Assembly: GCA_944390865.1 (NCBI GenBank)
Contig: CALXRC010000015.1
Span: forward strand, 1-48,903
DNA: 48,903 nucleotides
Source of the DNA: an uncultured Spirochaetales bacterium
GTDB taxonomy: Bacteria > Spirochaetota > Spirochaetia > Sphaerochaetales > Sphaerochaetaceae
Reading direction: 5' to 3'
In this document: positions 1 to 8,278 of the stretch, one piece after another
How the letters are laid out: every line of letters begins with the position of its first letter
How positions within the stretch are numbered: the first letter of the stretch is position 1
The notes under the pieces: generated by a model
Seen by the model: only the letters and a program-made list of their open reading frames with translations
What the model was told of the DNA's origin: nothing
Databases searched by the model: none
Made by a program: the position numbers and the translations under genes

Positions 1-4
1 TTAG

Positions 5-77
5 TGCCGCCTCCAGGAATCGAACCAGGGACACAAGGATTTTCAGTCCTTTGCTCTACCAACTGAGCTAAAGCGGC
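5..77 (-). tRNA. tRNA-Phe (anticodon GAA)
   Basis: The minus strand folds into a full cloverleaf of 73 nt: a 7-bp acceptor stem, a D arm with AGTTGGTAG, an anticodon stem AAGGA/TCCTT around loop CTGAAAA with anticodon GAA, and a T loop TTCGATT. The T stem has one T-T mismatch in the middle. The discriminator base is A, as usual for tRNA-Phe. CCA is not encoded, so it must be added after transcription. Confidence 0.95.
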
Positions 78-134
78 ATCGTGAGTCCAGAAAACAGGAT
101 TTGAAGTCTTTGCTTTCTGTCGTCAACGTGTAGC

Positions 135-164
135 ACTGTAGCAAAAGTCATCAGTCAAAGTCAA
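135..164 (-). promoter_or_regulatory. Candidate promoter for tRNA-Phe
   Basis: On the minus strand TTGACT (164-159) is followed after 18 nt by TACAGT (140-135) preceded by TGC, an extended -10. The expected start lies about 50 nt before the tRNA. A second TTGACT copy overlaps the spacer. Read by eye only. Confidence 0.4.
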
Positions 165-183
165 CTAGATTATCTCAATTTTT

Positions 184-1311
184 TCAAAATTCCCAATCTG
201 CCACACTTACAGCACAGATATAGTCATAGCCAAGGTCAAGCCCCGTCCTGTATGAGGACAGATCTGCATGCTCCTGCCTAGTATGCATTCCCTGGGCATA
301 AATCAGACCAAAACAGACTGCGGGAATTCCGATTGAGAGAGGAATATTGCAGTCTGTAGAAGACAGCCCGTGACAGGCTGAAAGTCCGTATTTCTTCATC
401 AGCTGCTCAGCCTTTGTCAGAAGCGGAGAGAGGTCTGTGCTGATGCCGCAGGGCCTTATTCCAATGCACTCAGTGCTGATATCAATGCCGCGGGCCCTGA
501 CAGAACTGACCACAGCATCCATATTCGAACGCATCAGATTCAGCTCTGAAGCCGAGACCGCCCTGAACTCATAAGTACAGCAGGCTTCCTGCGCTATGCT
601 GTTGACGCTTGTTCCTCCTTCAACTGTACCGACATTGTATGTCGTATACCTGCCCTTCACTTTCTGGCCGTAGAGTTTCGTAATCACATTCGAAAGCAGG
701 GCAATGGCATTCTTCTTCCCGAAATCGGCAAACGAGTGTCCGCCTTCTGTCCTGACTGTTATCCTGTAGCGCTCGCTGCCCACTGCCGTCGTGACAATGC
801 CCCTTCCCAGCACAGAGTCAAAAGAAGTGAAAGTCCTGATCCTGCCTGCAAAACTCTCAAAGAGAGTCTTTATGCCATAGAGATTGCCGAGGCCCTCCTC
901 ACAGGAGTTGCAGACAAAGAGAATTGAACGTCTTGCAGGCGGCTTTTCCTTCTTGAAATATACGGCATACATCAGCAGGGCTGCGAAGTTCGCGCTGTCA
1001 TCAGCGCAGCCGGGACAGTGAAGCTCTGTTCCTTCCACAGTCATCGGAAGCTCTTCAGTGTCTGGAAAGACAACATCAGTGTGCGCGGCATAGACATCGT
1101 ACTCATCGCTTCCGTCAACAAGATAGGGAATGATCACGTTTTTCGCGCTGTCGCAGTAAGCATCACTGATGCCCTGGCTGGCAAGGTAATCAAGAATGAA
1201 TGCCGCCCTCTTCTCCTCGTGGCGGCTGGGAGCCGGAATCACGCAGACTCTCTTAAGCAGAGCGACAGCCTCATCATAGAACCTGTCTGAAAAATGTCCT
1301 GAACCGATCAT
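184..1311 (-). CDS. M20-family metallopeptidase (PepT/dipeptidase-like)
   Basis: A cytoplasmic zinc aminopeptidase or dipeptidase of the M20 clan, 375 aa. The metal site is visible: YAAHTDVV (His77, Asp79), GCADDSAN near 101-108 (bridging Asp), and NSCEEGLGN around 135-143, with the Glu-Glu pair of catalytic base and ligand; a late GMHTRQEHAD supplies the last His. HSFADFGKKNAI marks the lid/dimerisation domain. There is no signal peptide. It is the last gene of a minus-strand group behind two oligopeptide permease genes, 9 nt after dppC, so it probably hydrolyses imported peptides (inference). The exact substrate cannot be read from the sequence. Confidence 0.85.
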   Translation of the reverse strand: MIGSGHFSDRFYDEAVALLKRVCVIPAPSRHEEKRAAFILDYLASQGISDAYCDSAKNVIIPYLVDGSDEYDVYAAHTDVVFPDTEELPMTVEGTELHCPGCADDSANFAALLMYAVYFKKEKPPARRSILFVCNSCEEGLGNLYGIKTLFESFAGRIRTFTSFDSVLGRGIVTTAVGSERYRITVRTEGGHSFADFGKKNAIALLSNVITKLYGQKVKGRYTTYNVGTVEGGTSVNSIAQEACCTYEFRAVSASELNLMRSNMDAVVSSVRARGIDISTECIGIRPCGISTDLSPLLTKAEQLMKKYGLSACHGLSSTDCNIPLSIGIPAVCFGLIYAQGMHTRQEHADLSSYRTGLDLGYDYICAVSVADWEF

Positions 1312-1320
1312 AGGAAAATA

Positions 1321-2094
1321 TTACTTTTCTTCTGAGCTGTCAGCAATAAGATTCAGCGCCAGCACTGTGAGAAAAACAAACACAGCAGGAAAAATTATCA
1401 TCCACCATCCCTGATAAAACACGCTCCTGCCTTCGCTGAGAATGTTTCCCCAGCTGGGAACAGCAGGATTCAGTCCGGCTCCGATGAAGCTGAGGGCAGC
1501 TTCTGCCATGACAGCGGATGAAAAGACAAAGGCTGACTGAATGGCCAGAGAAGGAATGACATGCTTCACTACTGTGCCGGCAAGGATCTCCAGCCGGCTG
1601 GCTCCCATGGCCCTCTTCGCCTGGACAAAGTCCAGCTGGATAAGCAGCCTTGCCTTTGACCGCACCAGCCTCGTGCTCTGCGGTATGTTCACGACACACA
1701 GGGCAATCACAATGCTTTTCATTCCTCCGCCCATGACGACAAGCAGCAGAATGGCAAGGAGCGTCGAAGGAAAGGCCTTAAAAGCGTCGCAGAGCCTCAT
1801 TATGACAATGTCTGCCGTCCTGCCAGTCATACAGCACAGGCCGAGAAGCAGGGCCAGGAAAGATGAGATCAGCGACACAAGCGCGCCTGCAGACAGGCTG
1901 ATCAGACCACCGCACATGACCCTTGCAAACAGGTCTCTTCCAAGGCTGTCAGTGCCGAAAACATGCTCAGTGGAAGGAGGCAGAAGACGCTGCGAGAGAT
2001 CTATGTCATAAGCAGCCTGCCCCGAGGTGAGGGAAAAGACAAGAAAACAGCATGCCATGAGTGCAAGAACTGCCAGACCGGCGCGGCGCTTCAT
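1321..2094 (-). CDS. Oligopeptide ABC transporter permease, DppC/OppC type
   Basis: An inner-membrane permease of 257 aa. After an N-terminal membrane anchor comes the extracytoplasmic GTDSLGRDLFARV segment typical of DppC/OppC. Several hydrophobic segments follow, together with the cytoplasmic ATPase-contact loop around KRAMGASRLEILAGTVVKHV and the usual C-terminal ALSFIGAGLNPAVPSWG motif. Its start overlaps the stop of the DppB-type gene by 4 nt (ATGA), so the two are translationally coupled. No ATPase or binding protein for this system lies next to it. Confidence 0.9.
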   Translation of the reverse strand: MKRRAGLAVLALMACCFLVFSLTSGQAAYDIDLSQRLLPPSTEHVFGTDSLGRDLFARVMCGGLISLSAGALVSLISSFLALLLGLCCMTGRTADIVIMRLCDAFKAFPSTLLAILLLVVMGGGMKSIVIALCVVNIPQSTRLVRSKARLLIQLDFVQAKRAMGASRLEILAGTVVKHVIPSLAIQSAFVFSSAVMAEAALSFIGAGLNPAVPSWGNILSEGRSVFYQGWWMIIFPAVFVFLTVLALNLIADSSEEK

Positions 2095-3029
2095 CCTGAC
2101 ACCCTCCTGTCTCGGCTGTCGCTTATCAGGTCACCCAGGCCGGATGAAATGCTGCTTGCAAGTGTGCCGAGAAGCACAAGCGCGACAATCGTGTTGAAAT
2201 CCCTCCTTCCTATTGCACTCACTGTCAGGGCTCCCAGACCGGGAACCGAGAAGATGTATTCCACTGCGGCTGAAGAAGTGAACAGGACCACAAAGCTCTG
2301 CATGACAAGCACTGTCATCTGGGACATGACATTTGGCAGCACATGCTTCAGGAGCACCTGCCTTTCGCTCACTCCCTTTGCCCTTACCTGCCTTATATAG
2401 GCCTGGCCGAGTTCATGCTGCATTGAGGAGTACAGCATTCTCATTATCAGCCCGCTGTGAAGAAAGCCAAGGGAAACTGAGGGAAGGATCAGGCTCTTCA
2501 TTGAGGCCAGAGGATCTGAGAAAAAGCTGACATAGCCTCCGGAGGGCAGCAGCCCGGTCCAGACGGAAAAGACAAGAATGAGAATGAGCGCAAGCAGAAA
2601 GGAAGGCAGACACAGGGAGATCAGTGAAAAGAAATTGTAGACAAGCCTTGTAAGCCTGCCGGGCCTGAGGACTGCGGGAAAGACAACTGCCGCAGAGAAA
2701 GCTGCAGCCAGGAAAAGAGAACAGAGTGCAAGCACCAGGCTTACTGGAATGCGCGATGCAATAAGGCTGGAGACAGGCATTGATCCCGCATTGCTGAGTC
2801 CGAAATCAAGCTGCAGGACAGAGCCAAGCCAGCTGAGGTAAGTCTCATCCTCCCCCTTCCACTGCTGATAAGTGCTTTCGCTCACAGCATCTCCGAAAAG
2901 AATCTGCGCTCTGGAACCCGGGATGAGGCTCATGACGGCATAGACTATCACAGAGACCAGAAAGAGCGTGATTAAGATTGAAATGGCCTTTCTTGCCAGT
3001 CTCGCTTTCATGTGGAACGATTTTATCAT
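2091..3029 (-). CDS. Oligopeptide ABC transporter permease, DppB/OppB type
   Basis: The first gene of the minus-strand peptide-uptake group, 312 aa, the usual length for DppB. It has an N-terminal anchor helix, five further hydrophobic stretches, and the EAA-type loop RQVRAKGVSERQVLLKHVLP near residue 225-245, which docks on the ATPase. The C-terminus carries VEYIFSVPGLG as in family members. An ATG six codons downstream (Met7, MKARLARK) is a possible alternative start. The missing ATPases and peptide-binding protein must be encoded elsewhere or have been lost. Confidence 0.9.
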   Translation of the reverse strand: MIKSFHMKARLARKAISILITLFLVSVIVYAVMSLIPGSRAQILFGDAVSESTYQQWKGEDETYLSWLGSVLQLDFGLSNAGSMPVSSLIASRIPVSLVLALCSLFLAAAFSAAVVFPAVLRPGRLTRLVYNFFSLISLCLPSFLLALILILVFSVWTGLLPSGGYVSFFSDPLASMKSLILPSVSLGFLHSGLIMRMLYSSMQHELGQAYIRQVRAKGVSERQVLLKHVLPNVMSQMTVLVMQSFVVLFTSSAAVEYIFSVPGLGALTVSAIGRRDFNTIVALVLLGTLASSISSGLGDLISDSRDRRVSG

Positions 3030-3091
3030 AAAACCGGCAAGAATGCTTCATCCTCAGGCATCAGCTGATATGCAGAGCTGACCAGAAAGCC

Positions 3092-3121
3092 TTCAACTTT
3101 TCACCGGTTCTGGGCTAAGAT
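3092..3121 (+). promoter_or_regulatory. Candidate promoter of the ECF operon (leaderless)
   Basis: TAAGAT at 3116-3121 ends 6 nt before the ATG at 3128. A weak -35 TTCAAC lies 18 nt upstream. No Shine-Dalgarno sequence precedes the ATG, so the mRNA may start at the start codon. Confidence 0.35.
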
Positions 3122-3127
3122 AGACGC

Positions 3128-3865
3128 ATGCTGCTTGAAGTGAAGGATCTGTGCCTGAATATCGACAAAAAACAAATACTCTCATCTGTCTCCTTTTGTG
3201 TGGAAAAAGGAGATTTCGCTGTCCTGTGCGGCCGCAACGGAGCCGGCAAGAGCCAGCTGCTGAAGATAATAAAGGGACTGAGAAAGCAGAGTTCCGGCAG
3301 CATATTCATCTCAGGCCAGGATCTCAGCAGGGACAGGGGAGAAAGAATGAAGCGCATTGCCCTGGTCTTCCAGAATGCAGATCTGCAGGCCGTGGGTGAG
3401 ACAGTCGAGAAGGATGTGGCCTTCGGCCCTGAGAATCTGGGCTGGGACAGAAAAAGGATAAAGGAGCGCACAGACCAGGTGATATCGCTTCTGGGCCTTG
3501 AGGAAAAAAGGCATCAGAGGCCTGCTACGCTGTCCGGAGGCGAGAAGAGAAAGCTGGCCATTGCCGGCACCCTTGCCATGGACCCTGACATCATTCTGCT
3601 TGACGAGCCTTTTGTGGCCCTTGACTATCCTTCTGTCCGCACAGTGCTGTCCTCTCTTGTCAGCCTGCACCGCAAGGGACACACCATACTGATTGTCTCT
3701 CATGAAATAGAGAAGTTTCTGGCGCATACGACAAGGCTTCTGATATTAAAGGAAGGAAAGATAACCTGTCAGGGAAGGCCTGAAGACTGTCTTGACGAGC
3801 TGAGGGAGGCAGAAGTGTATCTGCCTGACCTGCCTTTCAAGGAGCTTACATGGCTGACAACGTGA
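3128..3865 (+). CDS. ECF transporter ATPase (CbiO/EcfA family)
   Basis: A cytoplasmic ABC ATPase of 245 aa that powers an energy-coupling-factor importer for a vitamin or metal. Walker A is GRNGAGKSQ at 35-43, followed by a Q-loop in ALVFQNADLQ, the signature LSGGEKRKLAIAG, Walker B IILLDEPF and the switch His in VSHEIEKF. The LQAVGETVEKDVAFGPENLG segment after the Q-loop is typical of EcfA/CbiO. Its last 16 nt overlap the T-component gene. Only one ATPase is present, and no substrate-binding S component is visible nearby, so the substrate is unknown. Confidence 0.9.
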   Translation: MLLEVKDLCLNIDKKQILSSVSFCVEKGDFAVLCGRNGAGKSQLLKIIKGLRKQSSGSIFISGQDLSRDRGERMKRIALVFQNADLQAVGETVEKDVAFGPENLGWDRKRIKERTDQVISLLGLEEKRHQRPATLSGGEKRKLAIAGTLAMDPDIILLDEPFVALDYPSVRTVLSSLVSLHRKGHTILIVSHEIEKFLAHTTRLLILKEGKITCQGRPEDCLDELREAEVYLPDLPFKELTWLTT

Positions 3866-4569
3866 TCTTCCACACAAGAGACAGGGGCAGCGTATTAAAT
3901 AAGTGCAGTCCGCTGACAAAGCTTGCCCTGATGCTGACAGCCTGCATCTGCCTCACAGCGGGATCGGCTTCATTCACTCTCGGGCTGTCCGGCCTGATGC
4001 TGGTCTATGCAGCCGTGCAGAGATTCCCGGTGAAGACATTCATGTCCCAGGGCCTTGTCTTCATTATCCTTGCCGCCTTCATCTTCATCACTGAACTGAT
4101 TGCCGCCGGCTCACCCTTTCTGGCTGCGGTTGCCGCGCTGCGCTTTCTCTTTACAGTGCTTGCGGCCCTGCTCTTTGTCGATTCGACAAGCATAGATGAC
4201 CTTGCCATGAGCCTTGGAGCACTCTTTTATCCGGTACTGAGGAAATATGCTTACCTGATGGCCTCAGCTGTCCAGCTGACGCTCTCCATGATTCCGCTGA
4301 TCTTTGACACTGCCATGACAATCAAAGATGCAAGGACCGCAAGAGGAGAGAGCTTCCTGCGCCATCCTGTGAAGTCGACAGGAGACTATGCCGTCCAGCT
4401 GATATCAACGCTGCTGGACAATGTGAACGATATGGCGGATGCTCTGTCTGCCCGCTCGTACAATCCGTATGCAAAGAGGAGACGCCTGACCTTTTCCAGG
4501 TATGACATTCTCATTGCTGCCGCCGCATTTCTCACTGCAGGAGCCTGTGCATGGACAAAGCTGAGCTGA
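3850..4569 (+). CDS. ECF transporter transmembrane T component (CbiQ/EcfT family)
   Basis: An integral membrane scaffold protein of 239 aa with about five hydrophobic segments. Between the N-terminal helices and the last one lies the cytoplasmic coupling domain, with the conserved Ala-Arg-Gly motif in KDARTARGESF and a second related motif ALSARSYNPYAKRR, which in EcfT proteins contact the ATPases. It overlaps the ATPase gene by 16 nt and the downstream cyclo-ligase gene by 19 nt, so all three are probably one transcript. The overlap with a folate enzyme might hint at folate or another vitamin as substrate, but that is speculation. Confidence 0.85.
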   Translation: MADNVIFHTRDRGSVLNKCSPLTKLALMLTACICLTAGSASFTLGLSGLMLVYAAVQRFPVKTFMSQGLVFIILAAFIFITELIAAGSPFLAAVAALRFLFTVLAALLFVDSTSIDDLAMSLGALFYPVLRKYAYLMASAVQLTLSMIPLIFDTAMTIKDARTARGESFLRHPVKSTGDYAVQLISTLLDNVNDMADALSARSYNPYAKRRRLTFSRYDILIAAAAFLTAGACAWTKLS

Positions 4570-5072
4570 GAAAACGTTTCCGCCGCCTTCCTGTCAGCCA
4601 GGCTGCAAGCCGGCTTGTGTGCAGCTGTCTGCTTGAAGACAGCGCAGTGCAGAATGCTTCCCAGCTCCTGCTTTACTGGCCTCTTCCTGATGAGATTGAC
4701 ATCACCCCGCTCTTTAAGCTTGACAGACAGCTCGCACTTCCAAAAGTTGACATAACAGCGCATACAATGGACTTTTATCCCTTCACAGGAGAGCTGACAA
4801 ATGGCGCCTTAGGCGTGATGGAGCCCTCTTCTGTCTGTCCGGTGCAGCTCAGGCCAGATGCGCTGATGATAGTTCCGGCACTTGCATACAGCCTTTCCGG
4901 AGTGCGTCTGGGAAGGGGCATGGCCTATTACGACAGCTATCTGAGAGGCCGCAGCATAAGGACAATAGGAGTAATAACTTCTGAGCGCATCCTGCCAGTC
5001 ATTCCTGCTGACAGGCATGACGTCAGAATAGAAAGGATCTTCTGCGAAAAGGGAGAGGTCAGGCTTATCTGA
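4551..5072 (+). CDS. 5-formyltetrahydrofolate cyclo-ligase
   Basis: The enzyme converts 5-formyl-THF and ATP to 5,10-methenyl-THF, returning the storage form of folate to one-carbon metabolism. Length is 173 aa, normal for the family. An N-terminal KAELRKRFR, a central LALPKV substrate loop and the signature GRGMAYYDSYL (compare GxGxGYYDxxL) are present, followed by the usual C-terminal DVRIERIFCEKG. The start overlaps the EcfT gene and the last 8 nt overlap the convergent EIIA gene. The ATG at 4551 gives the correct family N-terminus. Confidence 0.9.
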   Translation: MDKAELRKRFRRLPVSQAASRLVCSCLLEDSAVQNASQLLLYWPLPDEIDITPLFKLDRQLALPKVDITAHTMDFYPFTGELTNGALGVMEPSSVCPVQLRPDALMIVPALAYSLSGVRLGRGMAYYDSYLRGRSIRTIGVITSERILPVIPADRHDVRIERIFCEKGEVRLI

Positions 5073-5547
5073 CTTCTGCCGGATGAAAGCTCTGCTCTTT
5101 CATCATTTCCAGAAAGCGCCCGACTGCAGGATCTGAAAAATCCTGCCTCATCAGGCTTGTCCTCATTTTCTCGTCATGCATCCAGCTGAGCAGAGAAGCC
5201 AGCGCCTTGACATACTCAGACTGCTTTGTCGGACAGCTGGCAATAAGGAAAACCAGCCTGACAGGTTCAGGAAAGATATCGTCAAAGACAATTCCGTCAG
5301 GAGAGATCCCGAGAGCTATATGGGTCTGCTCCAGATGAGGAACCTTGCCGTGGGCAATGGCCACACAGTGTCCGATTCCTGTTGACTGGAGTTTTTCCCT
5401 CTTTATCACAGATTCCAGATAGGCATGCTTGTCCCTGACTGCGTCAAACACAGAGCAGTTTCTGACAATTTCACCGAAGGCAGCAAACTTGTCGACTGCC
5501 TCCGGAAGTATAGTGCAAAAAGCTGTCAGCTCACTCAGCAGCATCAT
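5065..5547 (-). CDS. PTS EIIA component, fructose/PtsN type
   Basis: A soluble phosphotransfer domain of 160 aa. The phosphorylatable His66 lies in the conserved AIAHGKVPH context. The preceding GIG and following ALGISPDGIVFDD fit the EIIA-fructose/mannitol/PtsN fold. No EIIB or EIIC is attached or adjacent, so a regulatory role like that of PtsN is more likely than sugar transport (inference). Its ATG overlaps the stop of the NfnB-like gene by 4 nt, putting it at the end of that minus-strand operon. The operon link to NADPH/ferredoxin balance is unusual and may mean that PTS phosphorylation state and redox state are co-expressed. Confidence 0.85.
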   Translation of the reverse strand: MMLLSELTAFCTILPEAVDKFAAFGEIVRNCSVFDAVRDKHAYLESVIKREKLQSTGIGHCVAIAHGKVPHLEQTHIALGISPDGIVFDDIFPEPVRLVFLIASCPTKQSEYVKALASLLSWMHDEKMRTSLMRQDFSDPAVGRFLEMMKEQSFHPAEVR

Positions 5548-7025
5548 TTCCCCTTCAGGTATTCATTCATTGCCCTTGCAGCCTTGCGTCCCTGCCCCAT
5601 GGCAAGGATGACAGTCGCAGCGCCGAGCACAATGTCTCCGCCGGCATAGACGCCTGGAATTGAAGTCTCGCAGGTTTCCTCATTGACAATGAAGTTGCCC
5701 CGTCTGTTCACCTCTATTTCAGGAGTTGTCATCTTTATAAGCGGATTGGAGGCGTTTCCAATTGCCACTATGACACAGTCAAAGGGCAGGTCGTAATCAG
5801 AGCCGGCAATCTCGACTGGCTTCCTTCTGCCTGACTCATCGCTTTCACCCAGTTCGCATCTGCGGACAGTGACTGCGCAGACACGGCCCTTCTCGTCACC
5901 CCTGACTGCAACAGGCTGGCTGAGCATGAGGAATTCAACGCCCTCCTCATGCGCATGCTCTACCTCTTCCCTTCTGGCAGGCATTTCTTCCCTTGTCCTG
6001 CGGTAGATGACTGTCACGTTCTCGGCACCGAGGCGCAAGGCTGTGCGTGCAGCGTCCATAGCCACATTGCCGCCGCCGAAGACGGCGACGCGCCTTGCAT
6101 GGTAAATTGGAGTCTGGGCAGCTTTCTCATCATAAGCCTTCATCAGGTTTGAACGCGTGAGATACTCGTTTGCAGAGAAAACACCCACGTAATTTTCGCC
6201 CGGTATGTTCATGAATTTGGGCAGTCCGGCACCTGTGCCGATGAAGATTGCATCAAAGCCGTCTTCCTTCATCAGCTCATCAATTGTCCTTGTCCTGCCG
6301 ACAAGATAGTTTGTCTCGATATGGACACCCATGTCCTCAAGCTTCCTTATTTCCGTCTCGACAAGCTTCTTTGGAAGGCGGAACTCAGGAATGCCGTACA
6401 CGAGCACGCCGCCGGTCTTGTGCAGAGCCTCAAACATATAAACATCATGCCCGGCCTTTCTCAGATCTGCAGCTGCAGCAATCGAAGCGGGACCTGAACC
6501 TACCACAGCTACTTTCTTTCCTGTTGCAGGAGCGATTCTGACTTCAACGCTGACATTGTTCTCCCTTGCCCAGTCAGCCACAAACCGCTCAATCCTGCCG
6601 ATTGCAACTGCCTGATCAATGCTTTTGTGACTCTTTCCGACAGTGCAGTTCTTCTGGCACTGGTTCTCCTGCGGGCAGACACGGCCGCAGATGGAGGGAA
6701 GAAGGGAACTTTCCTGAATGACTTCCAGAGCCTGTCTGAACTTCCTTTCTGCCACCAGCTGGACAAAACGCGGTATGTCAATTGAGACAGGACAGAGAGC
6801 CACACAGGGCTTGTTTTTGCAGTTCAGGCAGCGCTTCGCTTCCAGGACAGCCTGATCCTCACTGTATCCAAGTGCGACTTCCTGCATATTGCGGCAGCGT
6901 GCATGCGCATCCTGCGAAGGCATCGGGCAGACCGGAATGGCAAGCCTGTCCTTTGCAGACAGAGTCTCAGGCAGACCTGCAAGCAGGCTCTTTGCCTCCT
7001 GATCAAGTTGCTGTGCGCTTTTCAT
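5544..7025 (-). CDS. nfnB: NADPH-dependent oxidoreductase, NfnB/SudA (GltA/GltD-like) subunit
   Basis: A flavoprotein of 493 aa. The N-terminal domain has two 4Fe-4S sets: CLNCKNKPCVALCPV and CGRVCPQENQCQKNC. A FAD-binding motif GSGPASIAAAADLRKAGHD and an NADP-binding motif GGGNVAMDAARTALRLGA follow. The family is often annotated as glutamate synthase small subunit, but here the partner directly upstream is an NfnA-like FAD/2Fe-2S subunit. The pair therefore fits NfnAB, which reversibly couples NADPH to NADH plus ferredoxin by flavin bifurcation (established for that family). Donating electrons to the split glutamate synthase at 43122-46437 remains possible. Confidence 0.85.
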   Translation of the reverse strand: MKSAQQLDQEAKSLLAGLPETLSAKDRLAIPVCPMPSQDAHARCRNMQEVALGYSEDQAVLEAKRCLNCKNKPCVALCPVSIDIPRFVQLVAERKFRQALEVIQESSLLPSICGRVCPQENQCQKNCTVGKSHKSIDQAVAIGRIERFVADWARENNVSVEVRIAPATGKKVAVVGSGPASIAAAADLRKAGHDVYMFEALHKTGGVLVYGIPEFRLPKKLVETEIRKLEDMGVHIETNYLVGRTRTIDELMKEDGFDAIFIGTGAGLPKFMNIPGENYVGVFSANEYLTRSNLMKAYDEKAAQTPIYHARRVAVFGGGNVAMDAARTALRLGAENVTVIYRRTREEMPARREEVEHAHEEGVEFLMLSQPVAVRGDEKGRVCAVTVRRCELGESDESGRRKPVEIAGSDYDLPFDCVIVAIGNASNPLIKMTTPEIEVNRRGNFIVNEETCETSIPGVYAGGDIVLGAATVILAMGQGRKAARAMNEYLKGK

Positions 7026-7870
7026 GCTCTGCCCTCCTCAATCTGCATGTCGATATGACACTTATGGTGTCTGTTCTGCTCAAATTCACGGAAAGTCTGC
7101 TGACGCTGCATGAGGTTGTCCCAGTCAACGAGATGTCCGTCGAACTCAGGGCCTTCGACACAGACGAACTTCATCTGGCCGTCAACCACAACGCGGCAGC
7201 CTCCGCACATTCCTGTTCCGTCAATCATGATCGTGTTGAGTGAAACAAGTGTGTGGACGCCGTATTTTTTAGTAGTAAGAGCACAGAACTTCATCATCAC
7301 CGCCGGTCCGATCGCCACAACGCAGTTGGGCTTCCAGGTCTGGCACAGCTCCTCCAGAGGACCGGTGACCAGCCCCTTGATTCCTGCAGATCCGTCATCA
7401 GTGACAATGATCACATTCTCATCAATGCTTCTCATTCTGTCTTCAAAAATCAGCAGGTCCCTGTTTCTTGCCCCCATGACGACCCTCACCTCATTTCCGC
7501 AGGCCTTCATGGCCTGGGCAATCGGATAGGAAGGAGCGATTCCGATTCCGCCTCCGACAACGACCACCCTGCCGTACTTGTGCACATCAGTCGGACGGCC
7601 GAGCGGGCCCAGGAGATTGGCGATGCAGTCTCCCTCATTCAGGCGTGCAAGCCGGTGCGTGCCTTCTCCGACTGCCTGGAAAATCAGTGTGATTGTCCCC
7701 TTCTCATCATCAGCATCAGCGATTGTGAGCGGAATGCGCTCATTGAAGTCGTCACCTAGCTGCAGCACAACAAACTGCCCGGCCTTCCGCTCATGCGCGA
7801 TGAGAGGAGCCTCGACAGTCATCTCAAAGACCTCTGCTGAAAGTTGTCTCTTATAAAGGATTTTATTCAT
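7022..7870 (-). CDS. nfnA: NfnA/SudB-like ferredoxin-NADP reductase subunit
   Basis: A 282-aa FAD and NAD(H)-binding subunit of the PyrK/SudB family. The N-terminal FAD domain contains ERIPLTIADAD (RxYS-like flavin loop) and GPLGRPTDV. An NAD-binding motif VGGGIGIAPSYPIA follows, and the C-terminus has the cysteine set GTGMCGGCRV plus FVCVEGPEFDGH that binds 2Fe-2S. The start follows GGGGAG. The stop overlaps the ATG of the NfnB gene by 4 nt. It forms a stable bifurcating complex with NfnB in known cases; that function here is inferred from pairing and motifs. Confidence 0.85.
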   Translation of the reverse strand: MNKILYKRQLSAEVFEMTVEAPLIAHERKAGQFVVLQLGDDFNERIPLTIADADDEKGTITLIFQAVGEGTHRLARLNEGDCIANLLGPLGRPTDVHKYGRVVVVGGGIGIAPSYPIAQAMKACGNEVRVVMGARNRDLLIFEDRMRSIDENVIIVTDDGSAGIKGLVTGPLEELCQTWKPNCVVAIGPAVMMKFCALTTKKYGVHTLVSLNTIMIDGTGMCGGCRVVVDGQMKFVCVEGPEFDGHLVDWDNLMQRQQTFREFEQNRHHKCHIDMQIEEGRA

Positions 7871-7963
7871 ACTTACTCCCCACAGGAATATTCTCTTCTG
7901 ACAAAAAGGATCCTAACAGAAATCAGGCTGGCTGGCTACCGCAGGAAAGAGACGCCGCACCAG

Positions 7964-7996
7964 TAAAAACAATGCCATCCAGCAGTCTGAATGGCA
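7964..7996 (-). terminator. Intrinsic terminator after tRNA-Leu
   Basis: On the minus strand TGCCATTCAG pairs with CTGGATGGCA (10 bp, one G-T) around loop ACTG and is followed by TTGTTTTT. It sits about 30 nt beyond the tRNA-Leu 3' end. Confidence 0.8.
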
Positions 7997-8025
7997 CTTT
8001 ACTCTTTCATCTGACATGAATTTCA

Positions 8026-8107
8026 TGCCCAGAACAAGACTCGAACTTGCACACCTTGCGGCACTAGCACCTGAAGCTAGCGCGTCTACCAATTCCGCCA
8101 TCTGGGC
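8026..8107 (-). tRNA. tRNA-Leu (anticodon CAG)
   Basis: An 82-nt class II tRNA on the minus strand. The acceptor GCCCAGA pairs with TCTGGGC, the D arm reads GGCGGAATTGGTAGACGC, the anticodon stem GCTAG surrounds CTTCAGGTG with anticodon CAG, and there is a long variable arm (GCCGCAAGGTG) and T loop TTCGAGT. The discriminator base is A. CCA is not encoded. Confidence 0.95.
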
Positions 8108-8129
8108 ATCTGTTGAATGAACATTAGGA

Positions 8130-8159
8130 TTTTTAGCAGAAGTGATGCCTGAAAGTCAA
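8130..8159 (-). promoter_or_regulatory. Candidate promoter for tRNA-Leu
   Basis: Minus-strand TTGACT (8159-8154), an 18-nt spacer, then TAAAAA (8135-8130), about 22 nt before the tRNA 5' end. Confidence 0.5.
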
Positions 8160-8193
8160 CTGTCTCCGGCTGTTTTTTCAGCAAAAAGCGAAA

Positions 8194-8235
8194 CAGACAG
8201 GACAGGAGGCAGAAAACAGCCTGACATCCTGTCTG
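8194..8235. repeat. 9-bp perfect inverted repeat upstream of the YmdB-like gene
   Basis: CAGACAGGA (8194-8202) and TCCTGTCTG (8227-8235) form a perfect stem with an inner AGGC/GCCT pair. No T-run follows on either strand, so it does not look like a terminator. It lies between the tRNA-Leu promoter and the YmdB-like gene, within the 408-nt stretch 7871-8278 that otherwise holds only the tRNA and its signals. Confidence 0.6.
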
Positions 8236-8278
8236 CCCTCATGTTGGATTTTTTCCTATTCTGAATTACTCTTAGCGC

